DNA of 64,000 bases, taken from contig JAFVBR010000017.1 in NCBI GenBank assembly GCA_017479885.1, positions 1 to 64,000 of the forward strand, given 5' to 3'. Below are positions 1-6,636 of the stretch, one piece after another. This DNA is from Paludibacteraceae bacterium (GTDB lineage Bacteria; Bacteroidota; Bacteroidia; Bacteroidales; Paludibacteraceae). The translations under genes were made by a program, and so were the position numbers. Position 1 is the stretch's first letter, and each line of letters starts with the position of its first letter. The notes beneath the pieces are model-generated. The model was not told where the DNA came from, ran no database searches, and saw only the letters and a program-made list of their open reading frames with translations.

Positions 1-116
1 ATGGCAACCAATTCGGGAACTACTGTTACTATAACCTGTTCTGGAACGGTTGTTATGGCAACCAATTCGGGAACAGTTGCAATGGCAACCAATTCGGGAA
101 CTACTGTTATAATAAT
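1..116 (+). repeat. 27-bp tandem coding repeats of the fibre gene
   Basis: The motif ATGGCAACCAATTCGGGAAC occurs three times, with a diverged unit between the first two copies. The period of 27 bp equals nine codons, so copy-number changes keep the frame. This could let fibre length vary. Confidence 0.7.
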
Positions 117-368
117 TTGTTTGCAGCTAACACCCACTACCTTACATTGTTTGAGCATGTTTATTATGTTGATGTACAAAAGGCTTCTACAGACTCAGGC
201 ACAAGTATTGAATATGCGCAAATACTCAATGGAACACATGGTTATTCCGACACAAACCGCCTTCTCATAAACTTCGCAACTAACAAAAATTATACCCAAG
301 TTGCAGGCTTTAATAGTAGTGGCCAACTCAAAATTTGGAACCCTGCCGACCTCGTTCCGGCTGCCTAA
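3..368 (+). CDS. C-terminal end of a repeat-containing tail-fibre-like protein (partial)
   Basis: The reading frame is open from the first bases of the window, so only the C-terminus is seen. The first ~40 residues are a 9-residue repeat, N-x-F-G-N-x-C-x-x, with about four copies (NQFGNYCYY, NLFWNGCYG, NQFGNSCNG, NQFGNYCYN) and a decayed fifth. Cys recurs every nine residues, a pattern expected of a beta-helical or stacked fibre. A non-repetitive ~80-residue C-terminal domain follows and ends in KIWNPADLVPAA. I recall similar repeat-plus-tip proteins from Bacteroides prophages, but cannot verify a family here. The frame must be read through from upstream: ATG codons near the window start are in other frames. 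Function as a host-contact fibre is inferred from repeat style and the adjacent integrase. Confidence 0.55.
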   Translation, partial: GNQFGNYCYYNLFWNGCYGNQFGNSCNGNQFGNYCYNNLFAANTHYLTLFEHVYYVDVQKASTDSGTSIEYAQILNGTHGYSDTNRLLINFATNKNYTQVAGFNSSGQLKIWNPADLVPAA

Positions 369-415
369 AAATGCCATTAAAATGGGCTTAAAAATGGCTT
401 AAAATAAATGTGGCG

Positions 416-454
416 TTTGCTTATTGTTGCAATTCATTTGCAGCAATAAGCAAA
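416..454. other. 15-bp hairpin between fibre gene and integrase
   Basis: Arms at 416-430 and 440-454 pair over 15 bp with one G.T wobble and a 9-nt loop. No U-run follows on the plus strand, so an intrinsic terminator is only weakly supported. A recombinase or regulator site is an alternative. The rest of 369-612 is AT-rich and shows no gene. Confidence 0.5.
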
Positions 455-612
455 TACCAAAAACAAAAAAGTAACGTAAAATTTTTGTATGTCAAGAAAA
501 ATGAGCATATTAGACGGACAAGTTTAAGGTAAAATAATAAGTTGTTCCCGAACTAATCCTCATATTATTCAGGGAAACAACATTAGTTAAAACCATAAAA
601 TTTTAATGTCTT

Positions 613-1752
613 ATGCTCAACAAAATTCGTTACAAGTTAGTTTTTAACCGAGCGAGGCGACTCAATAAGCGAGGCGAAGGCCTAATAGAAATTGAGTGCT
701 CACAGCAAAAACGCCGCATTTATTTTAGTACTCACACTTATGTACAACCGGAGTATTTCAGTAATGGTTCCGTTACCGGAACACCAAACGCCGACAGCCT
801 GAATTACGCACTATGTCTGATGATACAAGAGGTCGAGCGAGTGGAACTTGAATACATTAAAAAAGGTGTAGATGTCCATTTGCCAATGCTAAGAGAAGCC
901 GTTAGGCAGCACATATCACCGGCTGCAAAACTCTCGGATTTCGGAACACAGGTGGTAGAACAAAGTGAGCGTAAAAACCTCACAAAACAAAACTACCAAA
1001 CGCTCTTTAACAACATTGAAAAGTTCCGCAAGGGAACGCTCATCACTGATGTTGATTATCAGTTTGTCGTTGCTTACGACAAATGGCTTCGCGATTCAGA
1101 GATAGCACACAACACCCGAATCAGTCGTTTGCGTCTGTTGCGTGCTATTCTCAACGAAGCAAAAAAACGCGACATCATACCAGTCAACCCTTTCGACCGA
1201 TTTCGCATACAGCAGATGGTTTCAAAGAAGGGCTTTCTTACTATTGAGCAATTGCACCGATTAGAAAAAATGACGCTCAAAGGCATAGAGGATAAAGTAC
1301 GAGATGCGTTCCTTATAGGTTGCTACACAGGTTTAAGATTTTCTGATGTAATAACACTCCGTTCTGAACATATCAAAGACGGATGGTTAACAAAGAAAAT
1401 GGTCAAGACCGGCTTCATCGTTGAAATACCATGTGCGGAACTATTTAACGGCAAAATGCTTCAGTTGGTGGATAAATACAACGGCAAAATAGAACGCCTG
1501 ACAAAGGCACTACAAACCAACTCATCCGTTAACAAGACACTACGTCAGGTACTCGACCGCCTCAAAATAGATAGCAAGATAACCTTTCACTCCTCGCGCC
1601 ACACCTTTGCAACACTCCTCTCACAAAACGGAGTACAGATAACAACCATACAAAAACTACTCGGACATCAAAAACTGCAAACCACACAAATCTACAGCGA
1701 AGTTGACCGAAAAGCAATAACCAACGACCTCAAAAAAGGACGCAAAAAATAA
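613..1752 (+). CDS. Tyrosine recombinase / phage-type integrase
   Basis: This 379-residue protein has the Bacteroidetes integrase layout: an N-terminal Arm-binding-like region (~1-95), a SAM-like core-binding domain (~100-190) and a C-terminal catalytic domain. The catalytic set is complete: Arg242 (in TGLRFSDV), His326 and Arg329 (HSSRH), His352 (LGH) and nucleophile Tyr361 (in QIYSEV). It should catalyse site-specific strand exchange for integration, excision or inversion of the element. It stands alone between the fibre gene and a hairpin-rich spacer. No excisionase gene is visible. The family also includes invertases that flip surface or restriction genes in Bacteroidales, so its exact reaction is open. 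Confidence 0.9.
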   Translation: MLNKIRYKLVFNRARRLNKRGEGLIEIECSQQKRRIYFSTHTYVQPEYFSNGSVTGTPNADSLNYALCLMIQEVERVELEYIKKGVDVHLPMLREAVRQHISPAAKLSDFGTQVVEQSERKNLTKQNYQTLFNNIEKFRKGTLITDVDYQFVVAYDKWLRDSEIAHNTRISRLRLLRAILNEAKKRDIIPVNPFDRFRIQQMVSKKGFLTIEQLHRLEKMTLKGIEDKVRDAFLIGCYTGLRFSDVITLRSEHIKDGWLTKKMVKTGFIVEIPCAELFNGKMLQLVDKYNGKIERLTKALQTNSSVNKTLRQVLDRLKIDSKITFHSSRHTFATLLSQNGVQITTIQKLLGHQKLQTTQIYSEVDRKAITNDLKKGRKK

Positions 1753-1784
1753 CCCTTTGCCAACCGGGCCAAACCGCGACCGCC

Positions 1785-1835
1785 GTCAGCCATGCATGGC
1801 TGACCAAAAGAAAACATCAGCCAATCTTGGCTGAT
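1785..1835. repeat. Two related palindromes sharing the arm TCAGCCA
   Basis: 1785-1804 is a perfect 20-bp palindrome. 1816-1835 has 9-bp arms and a 2-nt loop. Both carry TCAGCCA/TGGCTGA arms and their starts are 31 bp apart. Neither is followed by a clear T-run, so paired binding sites are as likely as terminators. Confidence 0.75.
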
Positions 1836-1995
1836 AGAATAATAAACCGAAGATTGAGAAAAAAGAAGCGTTTTTGCAGTGGTCATTCCTAACCACCCGA
1901 ACCGCCGACCGACATATACGCAAGCCGCAGGGCACAAAAAATGCCCTCGGCTGTGGCAGATAAACTCTCTTACCTTTCTATCTGACCACATTTGC

Positions 1996-2051
1996 AAGCG
2001 ACATGACCGCTACCGAGGACATAGTAGTCCCAGCAAGCGGTCATGTCGCTT
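1996..2051. repeat. 16-bp-arm inverted repeat with inner stem
   Basis: Perfect arms at 1996-2011 and 2036-2051 enclose a second stem (GGAC 2017-2020 with GTCC 2027-2030). A further outer pair, CTCTCTTACC (1965-1974) and GGTAAGAGAG (2090-2099), flanks it, giving a nested structure that ends 46 bp before the methylase ATG. Confidence 0.8.
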
Positions 2052-2145
2052 CATTATGTTATATGACCCTGCGGCAAAACCCCGCAAGTGGTAAGAGAGA
2101 TGGTGCAAAAGTACTGCTTTTTTCTCAATTCTCCAAATAAATTTA

Positions 2146-3027
2146 ATGTTTCACTCACAAAAAAATTCAACGCTTATGTCAAAGACTTACACACAAGCAC
2201 CGCTCCCATTTATGGGACAAAAACGCCGCTGGAACAAAGAATTCAAAGCGGCACTACTCAAAGAATTTGGCGACTGCCACACCTTCGTTGACCTCTTCGG
2301 AGGCAGCGGCTTATTGTCGCATTTCACTCACACAGTCCGACCGGACGCGACTATCATCTACAACGACTACGACAACTACTCCCAACGCTTGGCGGCAATA
2401 CCCAACACCAACGCACTATTGGCAGAACTTCGCGACATCCTCAAATACTATCCCGACCTCAAACGCATAGAAGAACCAGTGCGCTCGCAGGTCATAAGCA
2501 AGATTGCCGAATACGACCAACGAGGCTATCTTGACTATGTAACCCTCTCCGCCTCCATCGTCTTTTCAGGACGCTATGTCACCTCACTCGCAGAACTGCA
2601 AAAAGACACCCTCTACAACACCCTGCGCCAGTCTGACTACACCGCCGACGGCTACCTTGACGGCTTAACAGTCGTACACCAAGACTACCGCACACTATTT
2701 AACCGGTACTGCCACCAAGACGGCGTTTGCTTCCTTATCGACCCGCCGAACCTATCCACACAAGCCACCACCTACACCGGCTATTGGAAACTGCGCGACT
2801 ACCTCGATGTGCTGCACACACTCCACAACACCAACTACTTCTATTTCACATCGGAAAAAAGTAGTATTTTGGAACTCTGCGAATGGCTCGACGACGAATA
2901 CCAAACCGGCAACCCGTTCAAAGGCGCAACACGCATCGACTATGCCACCAACCTCAACTATTCCGCAGGCTTTATCGACATAATGCTCTACAAACACCAA
3001 CCAACAGAAAGGAGGAACGCAGCATGA
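2146..3027 (+). CDS. D12-class DNA adenine N6-methyltransferase-like protein with DPPN in place of DPPY
   Basis: The 293-residue protein matches Dam-type (MethyltransfD12) enzymes: an early PFMGQKRRW segment, the SAM-binding motif VDLFGGSG (residues 48-55) and a late motif IV. The catalytic tetrapeptide, normally DPPY, reads DPPN at residues 199-202 (codon AAC at 2749-2751). The aromatic residue normally stacks on the flipped adenine, so activity may be lost or altered. Everything else, including the YWKLRDYLDVL segment after motif IV, looks intact, which argues against simple decay. A later start at 2176 (MSKTYTQ) is also plausible. The stop overlaps the next start by 4 bp, so the two are translationally coupled. 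Phage methylases of this kind usually protect against host restriction. Confidence 0.8.
   Translation: MFHSQKNSTLMSKTYTQAPLPFMGQKRRWNKEFKAALLKEFGDCHTFVDLFGGSGLLSHFTHTVRPDATIIYNDYDNYSQRLAAIPNTNALLAELRDILKYYPDLKRIEEPVRSQVISKIAEYDQRGYLDYVTLSASIVFSGRYVTSLAELQKDTLYNTLRQSDYTADGYLDGLTVVHQDYRTLFNRYCHQDGVCFLIDPPNLSTQATTYTGYWKLRDYLDVLHTLHNTNYFYFTSEKSSILELCEWLDDEYQTGNPFKGATRIDYATNLNYSAGFIDIMLYKHQPTERRNAA
3008..3015 (+). promoter_or_regulatory. Shine-Dalgarno sequence for the thymidylate synthase-like gene
   Basis: AAAGGAGG lies 8 nt before the ATG at 3024. Strong SD sites are rare elsewhere in this window, so this one supports the 3024 start over any upstream start and hints that the cassette came from another genome. 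Confidence 0.65.
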
Positions 3028-3728
3028 AACCAACCAACAAATACTACCAAGTCCTTGCCGACATACTTGACAACGGACAAACGCAGACCAACCGCAAAGG
3101 CTCAATCAAGTACCTCACCAATCAGGTGCTGCACCTCACACCGGCCGACCTGCTTGACATCTTCGAGACCCACGGCATAGCACGCAAGAAACTCCGTACC
3201 GAATTGCAGATGTTCGAAGCCGGCATAACCGCCACCGAGCAATATCGGGCGGAAGGCATAACATGGTGGGACTATTGTGGCGATAGGCTCATCAATAGTT
3301 ACCCAACCTATTTCCGCAAGTTTCCGGCACTCGTAGAGAAAATCCGGCAGGAAATGCGTGAGAGCAAGAACTATGTCCTCTTCCTCGGCGAAACAGGCGC
3401 ACAGACCAACCAACAACCCTGCCTCAGCCTCGTGCAGTTCCAGATAGAACACAAAGCGACAGAAAGCACCCAAAGTACCACCGATAGAACAAACGAACCA
3501 ACCAACACAGGCTCACTAATTGTGTCAGCCTTCCAACGCAGCAGTGATGCGAGCCTCGGCTTGCCTTCAGACATTTATCACTTGTATCTTATGGCACGCG
3601 AAATCGGCATACCATTAAAGAGTATCACATTGTTCCTTGCCAACGTCCACATTTACGAAAGCAACCTGCTCAACACCTTCCGCCTCCTCAACGGCGAAAA
3701 AGACATCAAGTTCGTACTGAATGTATAG
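3024..3728 (+). CDS. Divergent thymidylate synthase / dCMP (hydroxy)methylase-like protein
   Basis: I align this 234-residue protein by eye to thymidylate synthase. Conserved points (E. coli numbering in brackets) are Arg24 (R21), Glu60 (E58), Trp81/82 (W80 region), nucleophile Cys133 in PCLSLVQF (C146), Arg172 and Asp175 in QRSSD (R166, D169), and His209/Tyr211 in NVHIY (H207, Y209). The residue that reads uracil, Asn177, is Asp183 here (GLPSDI against GLPFNI). In this family Asn-to-Asp shifts preference to dCMP, and phage dCMP hydroxymethylases carry Asp. The Arg126-Arg127 phosphate pair is replaced by Lys115-Asn116, a ~20-residue Thr/Ser-rich insert precedes QRSSD, and the C-terminal closing tail is missing. 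It could make a modified dCMP, or be a non-catalytic relative. It is coupled to the methylase upstream. Confidence 0.6.
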   Translation: MKPTNKYYQVLADILDNGQTQTNRKGSIKYLTNQVLHLTPADLLDIFETHGIARKKLRTELQMFEAGITATEQYRAEGITWWDYCGDRLINSYPTYFRKFPALVEKIRQEMRESKNYVLFLGETGAQTNQQPCLSLVQFQIEHKATESTQSTTDRTNEPTNTGSLIVSAFQRSSDASLGLPSDIYHLYLMAREIGIPLKSITLFLANVHIYESNLLNTFRLLNGEKDIKFVLNV

Positions 3729-4156
3729 AACCATAAAACGATATTAAAACACCGCTTAAATGGTGTTAAAATAGTGCCTAAAACTATGACACAAACTATG
3801 ACAACTTTGTCATTGTTGCAAATTGAGCATTTATAACTTGCTAAACAACAATATGGACTCAATCCACAAACACAATGACAAAATTGGATTGTTAGCTCCA
3901 ACCTCAACAATCATCTTGGATATGAGTTGGAAATTATTAGGGAAACTTGTATAAGAGTAGGATTATTTTAGGAAACTTATATAAGAAATGCTGTTGAACG
4001 GCAGATGGTGAAAGCAAAAAAGAAAGATTAAGACGAAAAAGAAGCAAAGAATAAGCGAATGAGAAAATAAAAAATGGATATAAGAGAGAAAATAAAAGAG
4101 CGGATGACCGAAAAAGTCATCCGCTCAAAATTTCTCAAAAAATTGTACTTTTCTTT
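3729..4156. other. Noncoding right-end region of the element
   Basis: No gene is supported. Small dyads occur at 3748-3767 (AACACC/GGTGTT) and 3798-3813 (ATGACAA/TTGTCAT). A near-repeat of AGGGAAACTTGTATAAGA appears at about 3939 and again at about 3969. From ~4010 the sequence is purine-rich and leads into a terminator-like hairpin and a 22-bp tandem repeat. Confidence 0.5.
4098..4126 (-). terminator. Strong hairpin, terminator-like on the minus strand
   Basis: Perfect 11-bp arms (GAGCGGATGAC, 4098-4108; GTCATCCGCTC, 4116-4126) enclose a 7-nt loop. Read on the minus strand it is followed by a T-rich tract. No minus-strand gene is seen nearby, so it may be a displaced or inverted terminator. 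Confidence 0.5.
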
Positions 4157-4182
4157 TTGGAAAATTGTACTTTTCTTTTTGG
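4139..4182. repeat. Perfect 22-bp tandem duplication at the element/mod junction
   Basis: AAAATTGTACTTTTC followed by TTTTTGG is repeated exactly at 4139-4160 and 4161-4182. It sits immediately before the point where recognisable mod coding sequence starts, so it may mark a recombination or replication-slippage scar. Confidence 0.75.
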
Positions 4183-4855
4183 CGATTATACAGCAAATGT
4201 TCATAAAAATTCTACTGTTCTTGATTTTTTTTCTGGGAGTGCAACTACAGCTCATGCAATTATGATGCTCAATGCAGAGGACAGAGGGAAACGAAATTTT
4301 ATCATGGTTCAGGTTCCGGAGAAAACTGATGAAAAGTCCGAAGCATACAAAGCAGGCTATCGCAATATCTGCGAAATCGGCAAGGAGCGTATTCGCCGGG
4401 CAGGAAAGAAAATCAAAGAAGAAAGTCCTTTAACCACACAACATCTCGACACCGGTTTCCGAGTGCTCAAATTGGCTGACAGCAATATGGAAGATGTCTA
4501 TTATGCTCCGCAAGATCTTTCGCAGGCTAATCTCTTCAACCAAGTCGATAATGTCAAAGATGGTCGCACAAGTGAAGACCTGCTTTTCCAAGTTATGCTT
4601 GAACTCGGTGTGCCTCTCGATAGCAAGATTACCGTTCAGCAACTTGACGGCAAGTCCGTCTATAATGTGGCAGACGGTTTCCTCATCGCTTGCTTCGACA
4701 CCGGCGTTACCGACAGCGTAATCACAGCCATTGCCAAGCAGCAGCCGCAATATGCCACCCTGCGTGACTCAAGTTACGCTGACGACAGCACCGCTACCAA
4801 CTTCGAGCAGATTTTCAAGACCTATAGTCCCAACACCACCATCAAAACGCTGTAA
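4157..4855 (+). pseudogene. 5'-truncated type III restriction-modification methyltransferase (mod) remnant
   Basis: The open frame can start at TTG 4157, but real similarity begins near 4205 with STVLDFFSGSATTAHA, the SAM-binding motif of beta-class type III Mod proteins. It continues with NAEDRGKRNFIMVQVPE and the C-terminal Mod region to the stop. In these proteins the DPPY catalytic motif and target-recognition region lie before this point and are missing. About 215 C-terminal residues of a ~600-residue protein remain, so it cannot methylate. The first ~16 codons derive from the 22-bp repeat and junction DNA. It lies upstream of an intact res gene, separated from it by two ATPase genes. 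A fragment retained for recombination with a mod copy elsewhere cannot be excluded. Confidence 0.8.
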
Positions 4856-4867
4856 ATAGCCCCAAAC

Positions 4868-4984
4868 TCGCTTGGAAAAGTGTATGAATTGTCTAAAAAG
4901 TCGCTTAGAAAAGTGTAGTGATTACAGAAAAACTCGCTCGGAAAAGTGTATGGATTGCCGAAAAAGTCGCTTGGGGAAGTGTAT
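4868..4984. repeat. Four 33-bp tandem repeats
   Basis: The core TCGCTTGGAAAAGTGTAT (with 1-3 changes per copy) starts at 4868, 4901, 4934 and 4967, exactly 33 bp apart. Because 33 is a multiple of three, the minus strand reads as an 11-residue repeat around YTFPSEF, but no start signal supports a gene. It lies between the mod remnant and the promoter of the first ATPase gene. Confidence 0.85.
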
Positions 4985-5052
4985 TTTAATGCCTTAATGC
5001 CATTATAACTTGGTGAATATAAATAAATTATCGCCTTTTTACTAAAAAAGTC

Positions 5053-5083
5053 TTGCAAAAGTCGTTAATTTTGATTATCTTTG
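5053..5083 (+). promoter_or_regulatory. Bacteroidales promoter for the first ATPase gene
   Basis: TTG at 5053-5055 and TATCTTTG at 5076-5083 are separated by 20 bp and match the -33/-7 consensus. The ATG at 5102 is 19 bp downstream, so this gene has its own promoter inside the type III locus. Confidence 0.7.
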
Positions 5084-5101
5084 CAGCCAAAATCAAGAGT
5101 T

Positions 5102-6439
5102 ATGTATAAGCGAAAAATTGAGAGTTATCTTGCAGAATGGAAATCAACTCCCAACCACAAGCCAATCATTATTAAGGGTGTGCGTCAATGCGGGAAAACA
5201 AGTAGCGTGCGAGCATTTGCCGAGGCGCATTACAAGCATGTGGTCTATCTTGATTTCCGTGCTCACCCCGAATACAAGTATTTCTTTCATCCTAACTTGG
5301 ATGTAGATGAGATTATTACTCGTCTGACCGCCACCCTGCCGCAGTCAGTGATTAAAACTCATTCCACTTGTTTCATCTTCGATGAGATACAAGACTGCCC
5401 TATGGCTCGTGCCTCGCTGAAATACTTTTTCTTGGACGGGCGTTACGATGTGATTTCTACAGGGTCACTACTTGGCGTGAACGGTTACCGAACAAAAGAA
5501 GAACAAAAAGAAGAGGCAGAAGCCTCTATTCCTGTTGGATTCGAGCATATAATCAATATGTATCCTATGGATTTTGAGGAGTGGCTATGGGCAAACTCCA
5601 TCAAACCGGAACATATCGAACTTTTGCGTACACACCTGAACGAAGAAACGCCGGTTGATGAATCTATTCATTTGAGAATGCGACAACTGCTGTTGCAATA
5701 TATATTTGTAGGCGGAATGCCCGAGGCGGTAAGCACATTCCTGACCATGGGGCAAGTAGGTCCGCTACTGACTGTTCAACGCCAAATCATTGACAGTTAC
5801 AAAGCCGATATGATTAAGTATGCCCGCACAGAGGACAAGTCGCGTATTCGTGAGTGCTTTGAATCTATACCGCGTCAATTGGCAAAGGAAAACAAAAAAT
5901 TCACTTACTCCGCCGTTCGTCACAACGGACGGGCAAAAGACTATGACGGCAGCCTACAATGGATAGAAGATGCAGGAATTATCCACAGGTGCTATAATAC
6001 AGAAATTACAGAATTACCGCTTGACGGCAACGCCATTCAAGAGCAATTCAAAGTATATATGGCAGATACAGGTTTGTTTGTCAGTATGCTTGAAGACGGA
6101 ACGGCAGGAAGTATAATGCAAGGTCAGTTAGGTGCATATAAAGGTGCGATTTACGAAAACCTGCTTGCCGATATTTTGGGTAAGATGGGACGCAAACTTT
6201 ATTATTTCCGTAAAGAAAGCGGATTGGAACTTGATTTTCTGATACGCTATAAGGGCGAATGTGTGCCGATTGAATGTAAGGCTCGCACCGGTAATACCAA
6301 ATCATTGCAGACCGTGCTCAATCATCCTGAAAAATATAATGTCGCACATGCCGTTAAGATTGGCGATTACAATGTGGGGCGTAACGGTGCCATACTGACC
6401 ATCCCGCATTATATGGCTTTCCTATTAACCGATTTATGA
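5102..6439 (+). CDS. AAA_14/DUF4143-type ATPase with a PD-(D/E)xK-like tail
   Basis: The 445-residue protein has a Walker A motif GVRQCGKT (residues 26-33) and a Walker B FIFDEIQD, then an arginine-finger-type region typical of the AAA_14 family. It ends in a DUF4143 domain with a nuclease-fold signature (LELDFLIRYKG...IECKA). The family is widespread in Bacteroidota and archaea, and its members have no agreed function: DNA or protein remodelling, or restriction-linked roles, have been suggested. I chose ATG 5102 over a TTG seven codons earlier because that TTG overlaps the -7 element. It is not tightly linked to the next gene (197-bp gap with a new promoter), and it interrupts the expected mod-res order. 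Confidence 0.75.
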   Translation: MYKRKIESYLAEWKSTPNHKPIIIKGVRQCGKTSSVRAFAEAHYKHVVYLDFRAHPEYKYFFHPNLDVDEIITRLTATLPQSVIKTHSTCFIFDEIQDCPMARASLKYFFLDGRYDVISTGSLLGVNGYRTKEEQKEEAEASIPVGFEHIINMYPMDFEEWLWANSIKPEHIELLRTHLNEETPVDESIHLRMRQLLLQYIFVGGMPEAVSTFLTMGQVGPLLTVQRQIIDSYKADMIKYARTEDKSRIRECFESIPRQLAKENKKFTYSAVRHNGRAKDYDGSLQWIEDAGIIHRCYNTEITELPLDGNAIQEQFKVYMADTGLFVSMLEDGTAGSIMQGQLGAYKGAIYENLLADILGKMGRKLYYFRKESGLELDFLIRYKGECVPIECKARTGNTKSLQTVLNHPEKYNVAHAVKIGDYNVGRNGAILTIPHYMAFLLTDL

Positions 6440-6511
6440 CCATCTACTGCAATAACACACTAAAAAATCGCAAAAACTACTGCAATAACCTACTAAACCA
6501 CATAATAAAAA

Positions 6512-6543
6512 TTTGCGTATTTCGTTAATTTACATTACTTTTG
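6512..6543 (+). promoter_or_regulatory. Promoter for the second ATPase-res operon
   Basis: TTTG at 6512-6515 and TACTTTTG at 6536-6543 are spaced 20 bp apart, a close match to the Bacteroidales consensus. Transcription would begin near 6550 and give a ~85-nt leader containing a strong hairpin. Confidence 0.75.
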
Positions 6544-6564
6544 CGGCATAAAAACCAAAAATCA

Positions 6565-6600
6565 TTCCGAAAAAGTGGCACATGTGCCGGTTTTTCGGAA
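6565..6600 (+). promoter_or_regulatory. 36-bp leader hairpin upstream of the ATPase-res operon
   Basis: Arms TTCCGAAAAA (6565-6574) and TTTTTCGGAA (6591-6600) flank a palindromic core GGCACATGTGCC (6577-6588), with only a 2-nt mismatch between. It lies in the predicted 5' leader and is followed by TAAAAAG rather than a T-run. It could be an operator or an RNA control element that limits expression of the restriction subunit. Confidence 0.65.
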
Positions 6601-6636
6601 TAAAAAGCAATAGTAATAAGACATAATCAACACATT

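Larger units (their letters stand above)
1753..2145. other. 393-bp hairpin-packed noncoding spacer
   Basis: No credible gene lies here, although several ORFs are formally open. The spacer holds at least five inverted repeats: two related 20-bp dyads, a bulged stem with A-rich loop (1924-1951), a 16-bp-arm hairpin (1996-2051) and a small stem (2070-2086), with the last two enclosed by 10-bp arms at 1965-1974 and 2090-2099. It separates the integrase from the methylase pair. It might contain terminators, a recombinase-binding region, a replication or transfer origin, or a structured leader RNA. Confidence 0.6.
1..4200. mobile_element. Right end of an integrated phage-like element (left end outside window)
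   Basis: This stretch groups a phage tail-fibre-like protein end, a tyrosine recombinase, a DNA adenine methylase, a thymidylate synthase-like gene and hairpin-rich spacers, all on the plus strand. It ends where a type III mod gene begins in mid-domain (about 4185-4205). I infer the element or its decay removed the 5' part of mod. A perfect 22-bp tandem duplication (4139-4182) lies at the junction. No att repeat pair can be identified because the other end is not in the window. It could be a prophage, a phage-derived satellite or an integrative element. Confidence 0.55.

Noticed and set aside
1..270. 89-residue ORF starting MATNSGTTV at the window start
   Set aside because: The frame two bases on gives the repeat N-x-F-G-N-x-C and a complete C-terminal domain; the ATG frame is out of register with it.
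1879..2094. Short plus-strand ORF in the hairpin spacer
   Set aside because: It passes through several inverted repeats, has no similarity I can see and lacks a start context.
4868..4984. Possible CRISPR array from the 33-bp repeats
   Set aside because: The repeats are contiguous and diverged, with only ~15-bp variable parts rather than 26-40 bp spacers, and no cas genes are near.
4822..5058. Minus-strand 78-residue ORF with YTFPSEF repeats
   Set aside because: It is the translation of the 33-bp tandem repeats in a frame kept open by the repeat length. No promoter or conserved start supports it.
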